A stretch of 64,000 nt of DNA from Lepidostoma basale (taxonomy: Eukaryota; Arthropoda; Insecta; Trichoptera; Lepidostomatidae), in contig JAHDVF020000673.1 of NCBI GenBank assembly GCA_022606425.2, forward strand, positions 1 to 64,000. The letters are read 5' to 3'. Positions 55,016 through 64,000 of the stretch are shown here, piece by piece. Below the pieces are notes generated by a model. That model saw only the letters and a list, made by a program, of their open reading frames with translations, had not been told where the DNA came from and ran no database searches. Both the position numbers and the translations under genes were made by a program. Position 1 is the first letter of the stretch. Every line of letters starts with the position of its first letter.

Positions 55016-55314
55016 TATCCAAAAATTATAATAATTTAAAGTTCTTATTGGGGTCCAGGTATTATCTTACAACAAAGGAAATATATCAAATATTGGACTT
55101 GACGTTAAATTTATTTGATTGTTTATAATATTTTATTATTTTTAATTGCTTCTTTAATTGCAAATATTTCGAGATTGTTAAAAAATATATTTTTATTATT
55201 AACATGCAAAATTTCAACGACATTATTTTTGTTAAATGAATGATCTTTTTCAATGAGATGGTCTTATTTATTAATTAATCCATTTATTTATTTGAAATTT
55301 AAAAAAGCATTATA

Positions 55315-55900
55315 ATAATGACGTGTTCTAATTCATGAAAACACCTATTTCGACATATTTCGAAGATTTTACACCTTCATCATTGGGAGAAACTAACCAA
55401 ACATATCAATAACAAAATACAAGAACCTAAGTATTTAACATGTGCAAACTAACATCGGTCAGAGTACCAGGAACAGAACATTAACAATGGCCATCGGGTT
55501 CATGTATTAAAATATATAGTTCCTTTGCTAAATCAATGGCTTTAGTATAAATAATCACCTCAAAACTCCCATTTAAATAATCTTTTTAAAACAAAAATGC
55601 TAACCTATTAAACTCTTGTTAGTGTTATGTCCCTGGTACTCTATCTAATTTTAATTTGTTACATACTAAGTTTCTTGTATTTTGTTTAAAAATATTTATG
55701 GTTAGTTTATCTCGCTCTCCCGATGATGAAAGTGTAAAACCCTAGAAACATGACTAGAGAATTAAACTCAAAAGTGAAAGAAACAGTGTTTTAATTCATA
55801 AAAAAATCTTCGTTAAGTTAGTTAAAAAACATCGTTTTATTTAATTATTATTTTAAAAAATCTTCATTATGGAAATCCACCGTGTTAACGCCTCTTAAAT
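55315..55900. repeat. Composite element bounded by opposed hammerhead-like arms
   Basis: Minus arm 55347-55391 and plus arm 55712-55765 (both decayed) enclose about 320 bases whose own ends are inverted (AACAAAATACAAGAACCTAA against CTTGTATTTTGTTT; AACTAACC against GGTTAGTTT). Organisation parallels 36.2-36.8 kb. Confidence 0.5.
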
Positions 55901-56475
55901 CCCTTTACAGGGAATACCCTACTACCTCACGAGCATGTGCAATCCCTTCGGTCTAAATTCCTTACAGTCGCATGATTTTGTAATAACTAAAAAGTCATTA
56001 ATAAATTCATCTCGGGTTAGAAAATATGCAGAGTCATTTTTCAATGAAAATACAAAAAACCAGACCGCCACATACGCTTAGTTAGTCATGTTTTTTCTAC
56101 TAAAAGGTTGATCACCTTTTGTTACAAAATAAACATGTCCAGCTCTCGGATCAAAGGCAGAAAGTTTGACTCATATTCCTAACGTCATTAGTTCGATCTA
56201 TACAAACCGAACCCTAAAACTGTGCCATTTATCAATTTTGAAATTCACAAATTGCCCACCGTCTTCAAAGCTTCCGTATGAGTTATTAGCCTTTAGATTA
56301 TTAACACAACACCATACTCTTGTGAAGACCAAGACTATTAAAGAGATGAAATCATATTTGAGAGAGAACTACAAAATAGATTCTGCCGTATATTGTACAA
56401 CACGTTTTCCCTCAAATACAGAAGAGAGCAGTGGGAAGATTGTGTAGAACATTATATGATCCAGTCTAAAACTTC
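55901..56475. other. Unassigned AT-rich region with a 93-codon ORF
   Basis: ORF 56166-56447 (MTHIPNVISSIYTNRTLKLC) has no recognisable motif; HHTLVKTKTIKEMKSYLREN could be retroelement-derived. A gene cannot be supported. Confidence 0.3.
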
Positions 56476-56479
56476 ATTA

Positions 56480-57000
56480 ACTAACTAACTAATCATCACA
56501 CCGTCTCCCCGAAGGGGTAGGAAGAATGGACTGCCACACTTTTCTTTCCTGACATATTTCTCTCGCTTCCTCAACATACATACATCGTGTCATGCACGCG
56601 CGTCGATTTCTCTTACTCCTCACATGGCCGACTTTCAATATTTGATTTATTTGATCATGCCACGTTTTCCTCAGCCTTCCTTTATTTCTGGTTCCATTTA
56701 CATCGTTAACATATAATTTTTGTACCATTCTTTCTTCATTCATTCTTTACACATGTCCAAACCATCCTAATGATCCTTTTATTATTTTGTTCATAACACC
56801 ATCATTCGCACCGCATTCACAGAGTATCCACACATTTGCCTAAGAGATCTCATTTCTACTGCATCTGTTCTACTTTTATCCTTCTTTTGCCAGTTCCATG
56901 CTTTGCTTCCATACATAAGGGTGGGTAGAAGAACACCATTAACTATCTCAACGTAAACTTTCATTTGTCTTGTTTTTCCAGACACTAAAACGTAATATCA
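56480..57000 (-). mobile_element. RTE-like retrotransposon 3' end
   Basis: MNEERMVQKLYVNDVNGTRN, GRLRKTWHDQINQILKVGHV and AREICQERKVWQSIL, then decayed upstream YGSKAWNWQKKDKSRTDAVE. Starts with AACTAACTAATCATCACACC on the plus strand. Confidence 0.75.
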
Positions 57001-57394
57001 CTTTTTTGAGACTGGGTCACACATCTTTACATAAATCTGTCTTTACATCCAACGTACTTAAAAAAATTTGGAGGCCAGTGCAGCAAAGAGAAAGTGTTTT
57101 GTGTACTCGTGACCTTGATCTGGTTGTTGTGGTGATATACGTGTGCTAATGCATCATCTTTATTTCTGGCTCCACATCCCAGAGGTGTGTTTAGCTTCTT
57201 CTAAAAATCACCTCTCTGACTCGCCTCAGTGTCTGTTCTAATGCCTCAATGTTTTTTTATACCTGTTCGGACATATCGAAGTCTTTCTAATTAATTGAAT
57301 TTAAAGCTACACTTATTAATATAGAATAAATCTTTATAACATCTGTCAAAACTGATCATATTTGTAAACAATTTTATAATAATATTTTTTTTGG

Positions 57395-57895
57395 ATGTAT
57401 ACTCGTACATATACTTGTATACGAATACTGGATTTCACCCATTGCGGGTTATCAATTCATGATTTAATTGTATCTCAATAGAGACGAAGATGCAAATTGG
57501 AAACTGAATATGGTTGATCAATGTGTTTACAGGACTTATGGCCTGTCATTGGTTGGGTTAAGCGCACGCTTTATGTAATTACAACATTCCCCATTCCACC
57601 TTTCTTATGACCATGTCTAACAAATTTTTGGAAGTTGTATATATGTTAAAGCCATCTATGAAGATTTGGATTATATATGTTAATCTCTAAGATTATATAT
57701 GTTAATTATATATAGATTAGAAATTTGTCAGACGTGGTGTCGTAAGAAGGGCGGAATGGTGAATGTTGTTAAACATAAAGCGTGCGCTTAACCCAACCAA
57801 TGACAGGTCATAAGTCCTGTAAACACCTTGATCAACCATATTCAGTTTCCAATTTGCATCTTCGTCTCTATTGAGATACAATTAAATTTTATAAT
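57395..57895. repeat. Palindromic MITE, two arms with longer spacer (CAATAGAGACGAAGAT family)
   Basis: Left arm ACTGGATTTCACCCATTGCG, CTCAATAGAGACGAAGATGC; center with ATATATGTTAAAGCCATCTA; right arm AAGGGCGGAATGGTGAATGT ... TTCGTCTCTATTGAGATACA. Confidence 0.75.
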
Positions 57896-57915
57896 ATTTT
57901 AAATATGTATCTTTA

Positions 57916-57962
57916 TAATATCACTGAGGAAGGACCGGTTGTCCGAAACATGCCTGATATGT
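57916..57962 (+). ncRNA. Type I hammerhead ribozyme motif, cleavage triplet GCC
   Basis: Stem I ATATCA:TGATAT, a perfect 6 bp; CTGAGGA (57924-57930); stem II GGAC:GTCC, loop CGGTT; GAAAC (57945-57949); then ATGCC where sisters have ATGTC. Everything except the cleavage U is conserved. Confidence 0.65.
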
Positions 57963-58019
57963 ATTTTTTTTTTTAAGTTAGTGTTGTATATACAAATTAT
58001 ATAAAAAAGAAAAGGACAA

Positions 58020-58145
58020 AAAAGGAATGAAAACGTCTGTTTTCTAATAGTTTTATTATATTTTATGGGAATGACATGTTTCGCCTGTCTAAGGCATTAT
58101 AAAATCACATTTGATAATGCCTTAGCAAGCCTTAGAACCCATCAC
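58020..58145. repeat. Palindromic TTGATAA hammerhead-like element, plus arm cut
   Basis: Minus arm GGGAATGACATGTTTCGCCT, center AAAATCACATTTGATAATG, and the plus arm stops after CCTTAGCAAG. Confidence 0.55.
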
Positions 58146-58319
58146 AAATCGCATATCGTTTCTGTGTATTTTCTTGTTTTTTTAACCTTACGCTATAATT
58201 GACACATCTATGGTATTTCAATGCTATTGTCCAAATAATTAGATAATATATCTAATTTGTATTATGATCGAGTGGCAAAACAATGTTCCTTCTAAAATAA
58301 AATCGAATATCCATGTTTT

Positions 58320-58445
58320 TTAAGGCGAAAGACGTCATTTCTATAAATTATAATTGAACTTCTAGAAAACGGACATTTTCTTTCGTATTGATTATTCAAT
58401 ATGGAGTTTTACGTCATTTTTCAAGAAACAATAAATATTTAAATA
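58320..58445 (+). repeat. TTGATAA-family tail fragment
   Basis: AAGGCGAAAGACGTCATTTC, ACTTCTAGAAAACGGACATT, ATGGAGTTTTACGTCATTTT. Confidence 0.5.
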
Positions 58446-58754
58446 ACACTATTAAAGATAAATAATGATAGCAAGGAGGTCATTTTTAACGAAACGAACA
58501 TTATTATCGTTTGATGCGCTAATACCACTAAACATAACCTTTCATGAATATTAACTAACTTACTAATTGCTAACTAGTTTAATTTTATTTTTGGCCGCTT
58601 TCACGAACGAATATATAGTTATATTGTACAAAGAAAAATACGCAGAAAACCCGCGGAAAAACTACCTACAAATTTAAAAGAATGGCTCAACCAAATATTA
58701 AAAACTCTCTTCATGATAGTATTAGCAAAGTGCGGATGACAACAACAACAACAA

Positions 58755-59420
58755 ACCATCACGCCGTTTCCTCGCAAGGGTTGGCAGAGAAAATGGACCG
58801 CCACACTTCCCTATCCTGGCACACCTCTCTAGCTTCCTCCACATTCATACAGCGAGTCATACACCCACATCGATTCTTCCGACTTCTAACATGACCAACC
58901 TTTAAAATTTAATTCATTTGGTTATGCCATGTTTTCCTCGGTATGCCTCGACTCCGTACTCCATTTACATCATTATCTTATACTTTCTTAACCATTATTT
59001 CTCCATCCATGCGCTCCATATGTCCGAACCAACGCAGCAATCCTTTAATAATTTTGTTAATAATACCTTCTTCCGCTCTACATTCCTTTCTTATATCAGC
59101 ATTTGAGATTCTGACGTATATCGTTTTACCATACATACGTCTTAAGGACCTCATCTCTACCGCATTTATTCTGCTCTCATCCTTCTCCTCCATGCTTCGC
59201 TTCCATTAATAAGGGTTGGGACCAGCACTCCATTGTGAACGACCGTTTTCGCTTTCATTGATAAATTCTTGTTTCCAATAACTATTTTTATAGCTTCATT
59301 AACTTTGTTACCCGCATCAACCCTTCTTCCGACGTCACTATCCGTTCGGCCATCCGCTGTGAACAGGCTACCTAAATATAAGATGATATATGATACCTTA
59401 TAATGACACAATCTCATTGT
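58755..59420 (-). mobile_element. RTE-like retrotransposon 3' end (43.2-kb subfamily)
   Basis: MRSLRRMYGKTIYVRISNAD, GLLRWFGHMERMDGEIMVKK, and upstream ILYLGSLFTADGRTDSDVGR, RVDAGNKVNEAIKIVIGNKN in an overlapping frame. Confidence 0.75.
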
Positions 59421-59949
59421 GGCTACAGTTTCGATTGTGATAATCTTCAACGCCCTTAAACTACAGAGGAGATGATAAAACAAACTATTTACGGCTGAAT
59501 TATGCACTTAACCAGTTATTTAAAAGCAAATAGCTTTCTGTTTAAGCAACTGATGAAAGATATAAACAAGACACTATTTGAACGCTTTAAAATAACACAA
59601 TGAAAATAAACATCACATAAAACCCCGCAATATCCTTGACCGTGACGTAACGGAATTCCAGATATCTAAGAATATTTCAGGGCACAAATTTGTTTAATAT
59701 ATATATTTTTCGCGAAAACAACAAAAAAACCGCCGAAAAATGTACACATGAATAATATCGTATTCGTCTTTAATAGAAGATTTAGATTTATTATGAACAC
59801 TGAAAAGAAGTTTTGTCTCGGTGTGCGGAGAAGCGGTGTAGAGAAGCGTTTTCAGAACAAAAATCAAGAAACATTCACATCAAATTGTAACTTTAATACT
59901 ATTCATCGTCTTAACTTGTCTTCATGTTAATTTTCACTGTTACTGTATT

Positions 59950-60115
59950 AAAATGTTCAAATCAGTTTATTAACTCAAAAGACATTACAAACAGCAAAAT
60001 GTTTAAGGCATCTATTGAGTACAGGTCAAATATTATAAAAATACAACATAATACCAGGAACGAATTAGAGATGGTTCGACATTAGGAAGACTTAATTACA
60101 TTAGGAAGACATGTT
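59950..60115 (-). mobile_element. Jockey-like retrotransposon 3' UTR
   Basis: TCAAATCAGTTTATTAACTC, ATGTTTAAGGCATCTATTGA, GATGGTTCGACATTAGGAAG: UTR only, coding part absent. Confidence 0.6.
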
Positions 60116-60224
60116 CTTAAATTTATGTCAATTGTCTGTATCAACTAAAAATTAAATGGAATTAATTCTAATAATTCATGTTTTTAATTGAAATTTCTTG
60201 GTAGAAGTTCATTTTAAATAATGC

Positions 60225-60385
60225 AAACAAAAAAGATAACACAAATTTGTTTTATTATTGTACTTCCACTTGTGTTTATGTTCGGCCGGTTTCGGCAGCT
60301 TGCTGCCATCTTCTGGCCACGTTTATTTATTTATTTTGTATTGACTGAATTAATTCCGTCAATACAAAATAAATAAATAAACGTG
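60225..60385 (-). ncRNA. Hammerhead-like motif (CAGAAGA core)
   Basis: Motif 60283-60320, minus: CAGAAGA (A for U), stem II GGCAG:CTGCC, loop CAAG, GAAAC, CGGCC (cleavage U lost). The element continues as an inverted repeat AATACAAAATAAATAAATAA around TTGACTGAATTAATTCCGTC. Confidence 0.45.
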
Positions 60386-60464
60386 TAACCTAAATATTAT
60401 TACCAAACGAGATATTTATTGTTTATCAAACAATGATGTAAAATTACATATAAAATACTTAAAA

Positions 60465-60625
60465 CAAATGAAAACGTCTGTTTTATAGAAGTTTTATTAT
60501 AATTTATGTGAATGACATGATTCGCCTATTTAAAGCATTAAAAATCACTTTTGATAATACCTTAGCATGGCGAAACATGTAATTCCCTTAAAAATTAATA
60601 AAACTGACGTTTTCATAAACATTAA
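60465..60625. repeat. Palindromic TTGATAA hammerhead-like element
   Basis: Minus arm TGTGAATGACATGATTCGCC; plus arm TTGATAATACCTTAGCATGG then CGAAACATGTAATTCC. Confidence 0.55.
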
Positions 60626-61059
60626 ATGCTTCTAGACTTCACTCACAGTTACACTGTAAATAAAATCAGATATATTGCCTTTTTAATATTATTTTGGATG
60701 GAAGTTTATTTTTAATTAGCCAATAACGAACTATAAACCCGTCACAAATCCTAGTCTCGTTTCTGTGGGATGTCTTTTCTTTTTTTTTTAACCTCGCACT
60801 ATAATAGACACATAAATAATAGGATAATATATCTAATTTGTATTAAGACCGAGTGGCAAAAAAAAATCCTTCTAAAAGAAAATCGATTGATAGTTGATAT
60901 GCACCATATCAATAATAATATTGTAAATATTTACCAAAATTGTAATTATTTTTTGTAATTAATTAACCCGATATATTTATTATATTATTTTACAGATGAG
61001 AATCCATGTTTTGTTTTAAACATATGTTTTTTTTATTATTATTTAATGTTTACATTTGA

Positions 61060-61125
61060 AACACTATTATTACGTATCACAATTAAGTTATACGAGTTTG
61101 TCGCGACAGCTGTTTCGCCACATGT
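61060..61125 (-). repeat. ACAGCTGTCGCGA-family fragment
   Basis: GAAACACTATTATTACGTAT, TTTGTCGCGACAGCTGTTTC, then cut before stem II. Confidence 0.45.
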
Positions 61126-61229
61126 TAAAAACACATACATTTTTACAAAATTAAACATAATTCACTTAATTTGATTTCAAAATAAGAACTCTTTCGTTTA
61201 TTTAATAAACAATTTATCCATTTGGAATT

Positions 61230-61710
61230 CTTGCACCAACAAGTTAAAGCACGCCGCGAATGGGAACACTTTTCAAATCGTTTAAAAATTACCCGTGCAA
61301 TTCGGAACACAAACAAACAATTTGAAACTTATTCTAAACAGGTACCTGCGCGATATGAAGCACGATCGTTTTCAAAACTCGCGGACACGACCGCTCGCGC
61401 GCGCACTGCGATACTCTCTATGGTACTTGGTGCCTGGTGGGCCCTGCTTCCGGTTCGAAATTCGAAATTCTAGCGAGAACTAAAATAATACGCGTCTGCG
61501 GTGGCGCGAATGGTCCGCCGATCCCCGGACCACCGCCGGAGCCGTGTTGATGTTGGGTATCTTCGTTAATTTCTCACGCCGATGAAAACTTAACAATTTA
61601 ATTCTTTTCTTAAAGTTCTCACCGTTTCAAGGTTTTCGGGTGTATTTTTGAGCCGATCGTAAAACGACCGCGTGGAAACTATTTACGGCTACTGGAGATC
61701 TTACCTTCTT
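61230..61710 (-). promoter_or_regulatory. GC-rich island, possible promoter and 5' non-coding exon of the TRPA gene
   Basis: CpG-rich, unlike all surrounding intergenic DNA (GACCGCTCGCGCGCGCACTG; CCACCGCCGGAGCC). On the minus strand, CCTTGAAACG before GTGAGAAC (about 61617-61626) and CATCGGC before GTGAGAAA (about 61590) look like splice donors. No ATG-led conserved frame lies on either strand. Linking it to the channel gene 16 kb away is inference. Confidence 0.3.
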
Positions 61711-61711
61711 T

Positions 61712-63078
61712 CCAACTAACCATCATGCCGTACTCTGTGGATCTAGTTAAACTCATTTCCAACTAACCATCGTGCCGTACTCTGTAGATATAGTTAAACT
61801 CATTTCCAACTAGCCATAGTGCCGTACTCTGTAGATCTAGTTAAACTCATTTCCAACTAGCCATAGTGCCGTACTGTGTAGATCTAGTTAAACTTCTTTC
61901 CAACTAACCATCGTGCCGTACTCTGTAGATCTAGTTCAACTCATTTCCAACTAACCATCGTGCCGTACTCTGTAGATCTAGTTAAACTTATTTCCAACTA
62001 ATCATCGTGCCGTACTCTGTAAATCTAGTTCAACTCATTTCCAACTAACCATCGTGCCGTACTCTGTAGATCTATTATAGTTAAACTCATTTCCAACTAA
62101 CCATCGTGCCGTACTCTGTAGATCTAGTATAACTCGTTTCCAACTAACCATCGTGCCGTACTCTGTAGATCTAGTTAAACTTATTTCCAACTAATCATCG
62201 TGCCGTACTCTGTAGATCTAGTTCAACTCATTTCCAAGTAACCATCGTGCCGTACTCTGTAGATCTAGTTAAACTTATTTCCAACTAATCATCGTGCCGT
62301 ACTCTGTAGATCTAGTTCAACTCATTTCCAACTAACCATCGTGCCGTACTCTGTAGATCTATTATAGTTAAACTCATTTCCAACTAACCATCGTGCCGTA
62401 CTCTGTAGATCTAGTATAACTCGTTTCCAACTAACCATCGTGCCGTACTCTGTAGATCTAGTTAAACTTATTTCCAACTAATCATCGTGCCGTACTCTGT
62501 AGATCTAGTTCAACTCATTTCCAAGTAACCATCGTGCCGTACTCTGTAGATCTAGTTAAACTTATTTCCAACTAATCATCGTGCCGTACTCTGTAGATCT
62601 AGTTCAACTCATTTCCAACTAACCATCGTGCCGTACTCTGTAGATCTATTATAGTTAAACTCATTTCCAACTAACCATCGTGCCGTACTCTGTAGATCTA
62701 GTATAACTCGTTTCCAACTAACCATCGTGCCGTACTCAGTAGATCTAGTTCAACTCATTTCCAACTAACCATCGTGCCGTACTCTGTAGATCTATTATAG
62801 TTAAACTCATTTCCAACTAACCATCGTGCCGTACTCTGTAGATCTAGTTTGACTCATTCCCAACTAACCATCGTGCCGTACTCTGTAGATCTAGTTTGAC
62901 TCATTTCCAACTAGCCATAGTGCCGTACTCTGTGGATCTATTATAGTTAAACTCATTTCTAGTTAAAGCCATAGTGCCGTACTCTGTAGATCTAGTTAAA
63001 CTCGTTTCCAACTAGCCATAGTGCCGTACTCTGTAGATCTAGTTCAACTCATTTCCAACTAATCATCGTGGCGTATTC
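61712..63078 (+). repeat. 47-bp minisatellite, about 29 copies, with 287-bp higher-order repeat
   Basis: Unit TTTCCAACTAACCATCGTGC + CGTACTCTGTAGATCTAGTT + AAACTCA. A 52-bp variant (ATCTATTATAGTTAAA) recurs at 62074, 62361 and 62648, exactly 287 bases apart, marking a six-unit higher-order repeat. Outer copies are more divergent (CCATAGTGCC), as usual for array edges. Confidence 0.92.
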
Positions 63079-63177
63079 TCACGTATAGTTACCATCCGTC
63101 TACACTCATTTTCTAATGATTGAATTTTTACATTCGGTTATTTTCTACATCATCACTCAGGCAACACTGAATATCCT

Positions 63178-63345
63178 TTGTCTGCTTCACATTATTCACT
63201 TACAGTATACCTACCTTCTTTCGATATGCTCTTGACGACTTCAGAGTCGTTATATTTGCCCGGCTTTTATCAAATGTTTGCCAACTTCACACCAGAAGCT
63301 ATAACGAGTTACCCTAGCCTGGTCATGAAGTCAATGCAATTGGGT
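63178..63345 (+). other. Exon-like ORF, unassigned
   Basis: A 63-codon frame (MSASHYSLTVYLPSFDMLLT; GFYQMFANFTPEAITSYPSL) with moderately balanced codon use and a possible donor GTAATT at 63343. No family recognised; could be a single exon or chance. Confidence 0.25.
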
Positions 63346-63404
63346 AATTATCATCAAATTAATTATTAATTAACTCTTTAAATGTTTCGTCGTGTTGTTG
63401 CCAA

Positions 63405-63546
63405 TTACCCTTTTTGCTGTAATAGTTTTCTGAACTACCTTGCCGAATATTATACAATCGCCGACTTTACGTCCTCTCGCTGCTAGAATTTTAACGGCTT
63501 CGTGCTTAAGGGTTTTAACCCCCACGCGCCTGACAGTCTCTATACC
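63405..63546 (-). other. Exon-like ORF, unassigned
   Basis: Minus strand: after GATTGCAG, the frame IETVRRVGVKTLKHEAVKIL and AARGRKVGDCIIFGKVVQKT runs to a GTAATT donor-like site near 63407. Basic and GC-richer than its surroundings. Could be a host exon or retroelement remnant. Confidence 0.3.
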
Positions 63547-63722
63547 TGCAATCGGCACGGCACAACAGGCCCAACTGTTTAATGTGGTTACACATGGTTA
63601 ACTATAATAATAAACCTCTTCTGATCAATTTTACAAACCATATGTAAGTGTTAATCGATGTATGATTAAGTGTTTAGAATTCCATAATGATGTTATTAAA
63701 ATAAACAAAAGTTGTTTAAAAA

Positions 63723-63871
63723 TAGAAGAACTAAAAATTCTATAAATGATATGAAATATTCACGACACGTGTTTCGTCTTATGAGGACATCTTCGAGTGT
63801 CGAAGATGTCCTCATAAGACGAAACGTGTCGTGAATATTTCATATCATTTATAGAATTTTTAGTTCTTCTA
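63723..63871. repeat. Near-perfect palindrome with GAAAC-GTGTC motif on both strands
   Basis: Arms of about 72 bases differ by a 2-base indel (ACACGTGT against ACGTGT) and a 3-base center. Each arm has TCGAAGA, stem II GTC:GAC around CTCATAA, GAAAC and GTC, a degenerate hammerhead layout (two core changes). The tail ATTTCATATCATTTATAGAA is shared. Confidence 0.6.
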
Positions 63872-64000
63872 CTCAACTTTTGTTTATTTTAATAACATCA
63901 TATCGTCGGTTCAAAGGTAAAACTCATTAAGTGACATTTGAATTATTTATTTATTTTTTTGCAATTTCTGATCAGACTTGTGAATTCTACGTCAGAAGTA

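Noticed and set aside
61712..63078. CRISPR array
   Set aside because: Units are contiguous with no unique spacers, and the genome is eukaryotic; it is a minisatellite.

Overview
The window is a stretch of insect nuclear genome, most likely from a moth or butterfly or a close relative. GC-rich coding exons sit as short islands in very AT-rich DNA packed with transposable elements. Lineage is judged from gene structure, exon/intron base composition, a mariner with lepidopteran-style ends, and the non-LTR, SINE and MITE content. No bacterial, viral or organelle genes were seen.

Three host loci are supported. (1) Bases 1-160, plus strand: the last exon of a trypsin-like serine protease. (2) Bases 2640-5984, plus strand: the first three coding exons of COQ6, the mitochondrial flavin monooxygenase of ubiquinone synthesis. 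They join in frame with GT-AG introns, but the C-terminal half is missing before the next gene. (3) Bases 9211-44989, minus strand: a nearly complete TRPA-type cation channel of the pyrexia group. Fourteen exons join in phase to 951 codons, with about ten ankyrin repeats, six membrane segments and a pore. Its introns, up to 11 kb, are mostly mobile DNA. A signal-peptide exon at 1696-1800 and exon-like ORFs near 63.2-63.5 kb could not be assigned.

The rest is repeats. Classical ones are two mariner copies (one nested and broken, one with perfect inverted ends), many 5'-truncated non-LTR fragments of at least four lineages (L2/CR1-like, Jockey-like, an RTE-like group with 3' tails rich in TTAG, and other RTE-like), a tRNA-derived SINE, a Helitron-like element, a palindromic MITE family, and two minisatellites (31 bp at 16 kb; 47 bp with a 287-bp higher-order repeat at 61.7-63.1 kb).

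The most striking feature is more than 30 short palindromic or half-palindromic elements, in about a dozen sequence families, that share one plan: a type I hammerhead-ribozyme motif (CTGANGA, stem II, GAAAC, a self-complementary stem III, then GTC, GTA or GTT), often present on both strands of a hairpin, followed by an A/T-rich tail ending near GTGTTTTAAT. Several copies keep every core base and base-paired stems, notably at 48.0, 33.9, 54.6 and 40.2 kb. Others have lost the cleavage site or core bases. Many lie inside introns of the channel gene in its own sense. Downstream of 45 kb no coding exon was confirmed. A GC-rich island at 61.2-61.7 kb with donor-like sites on the minus strand may be the channel gene's promoter and 5' non-coding exon.
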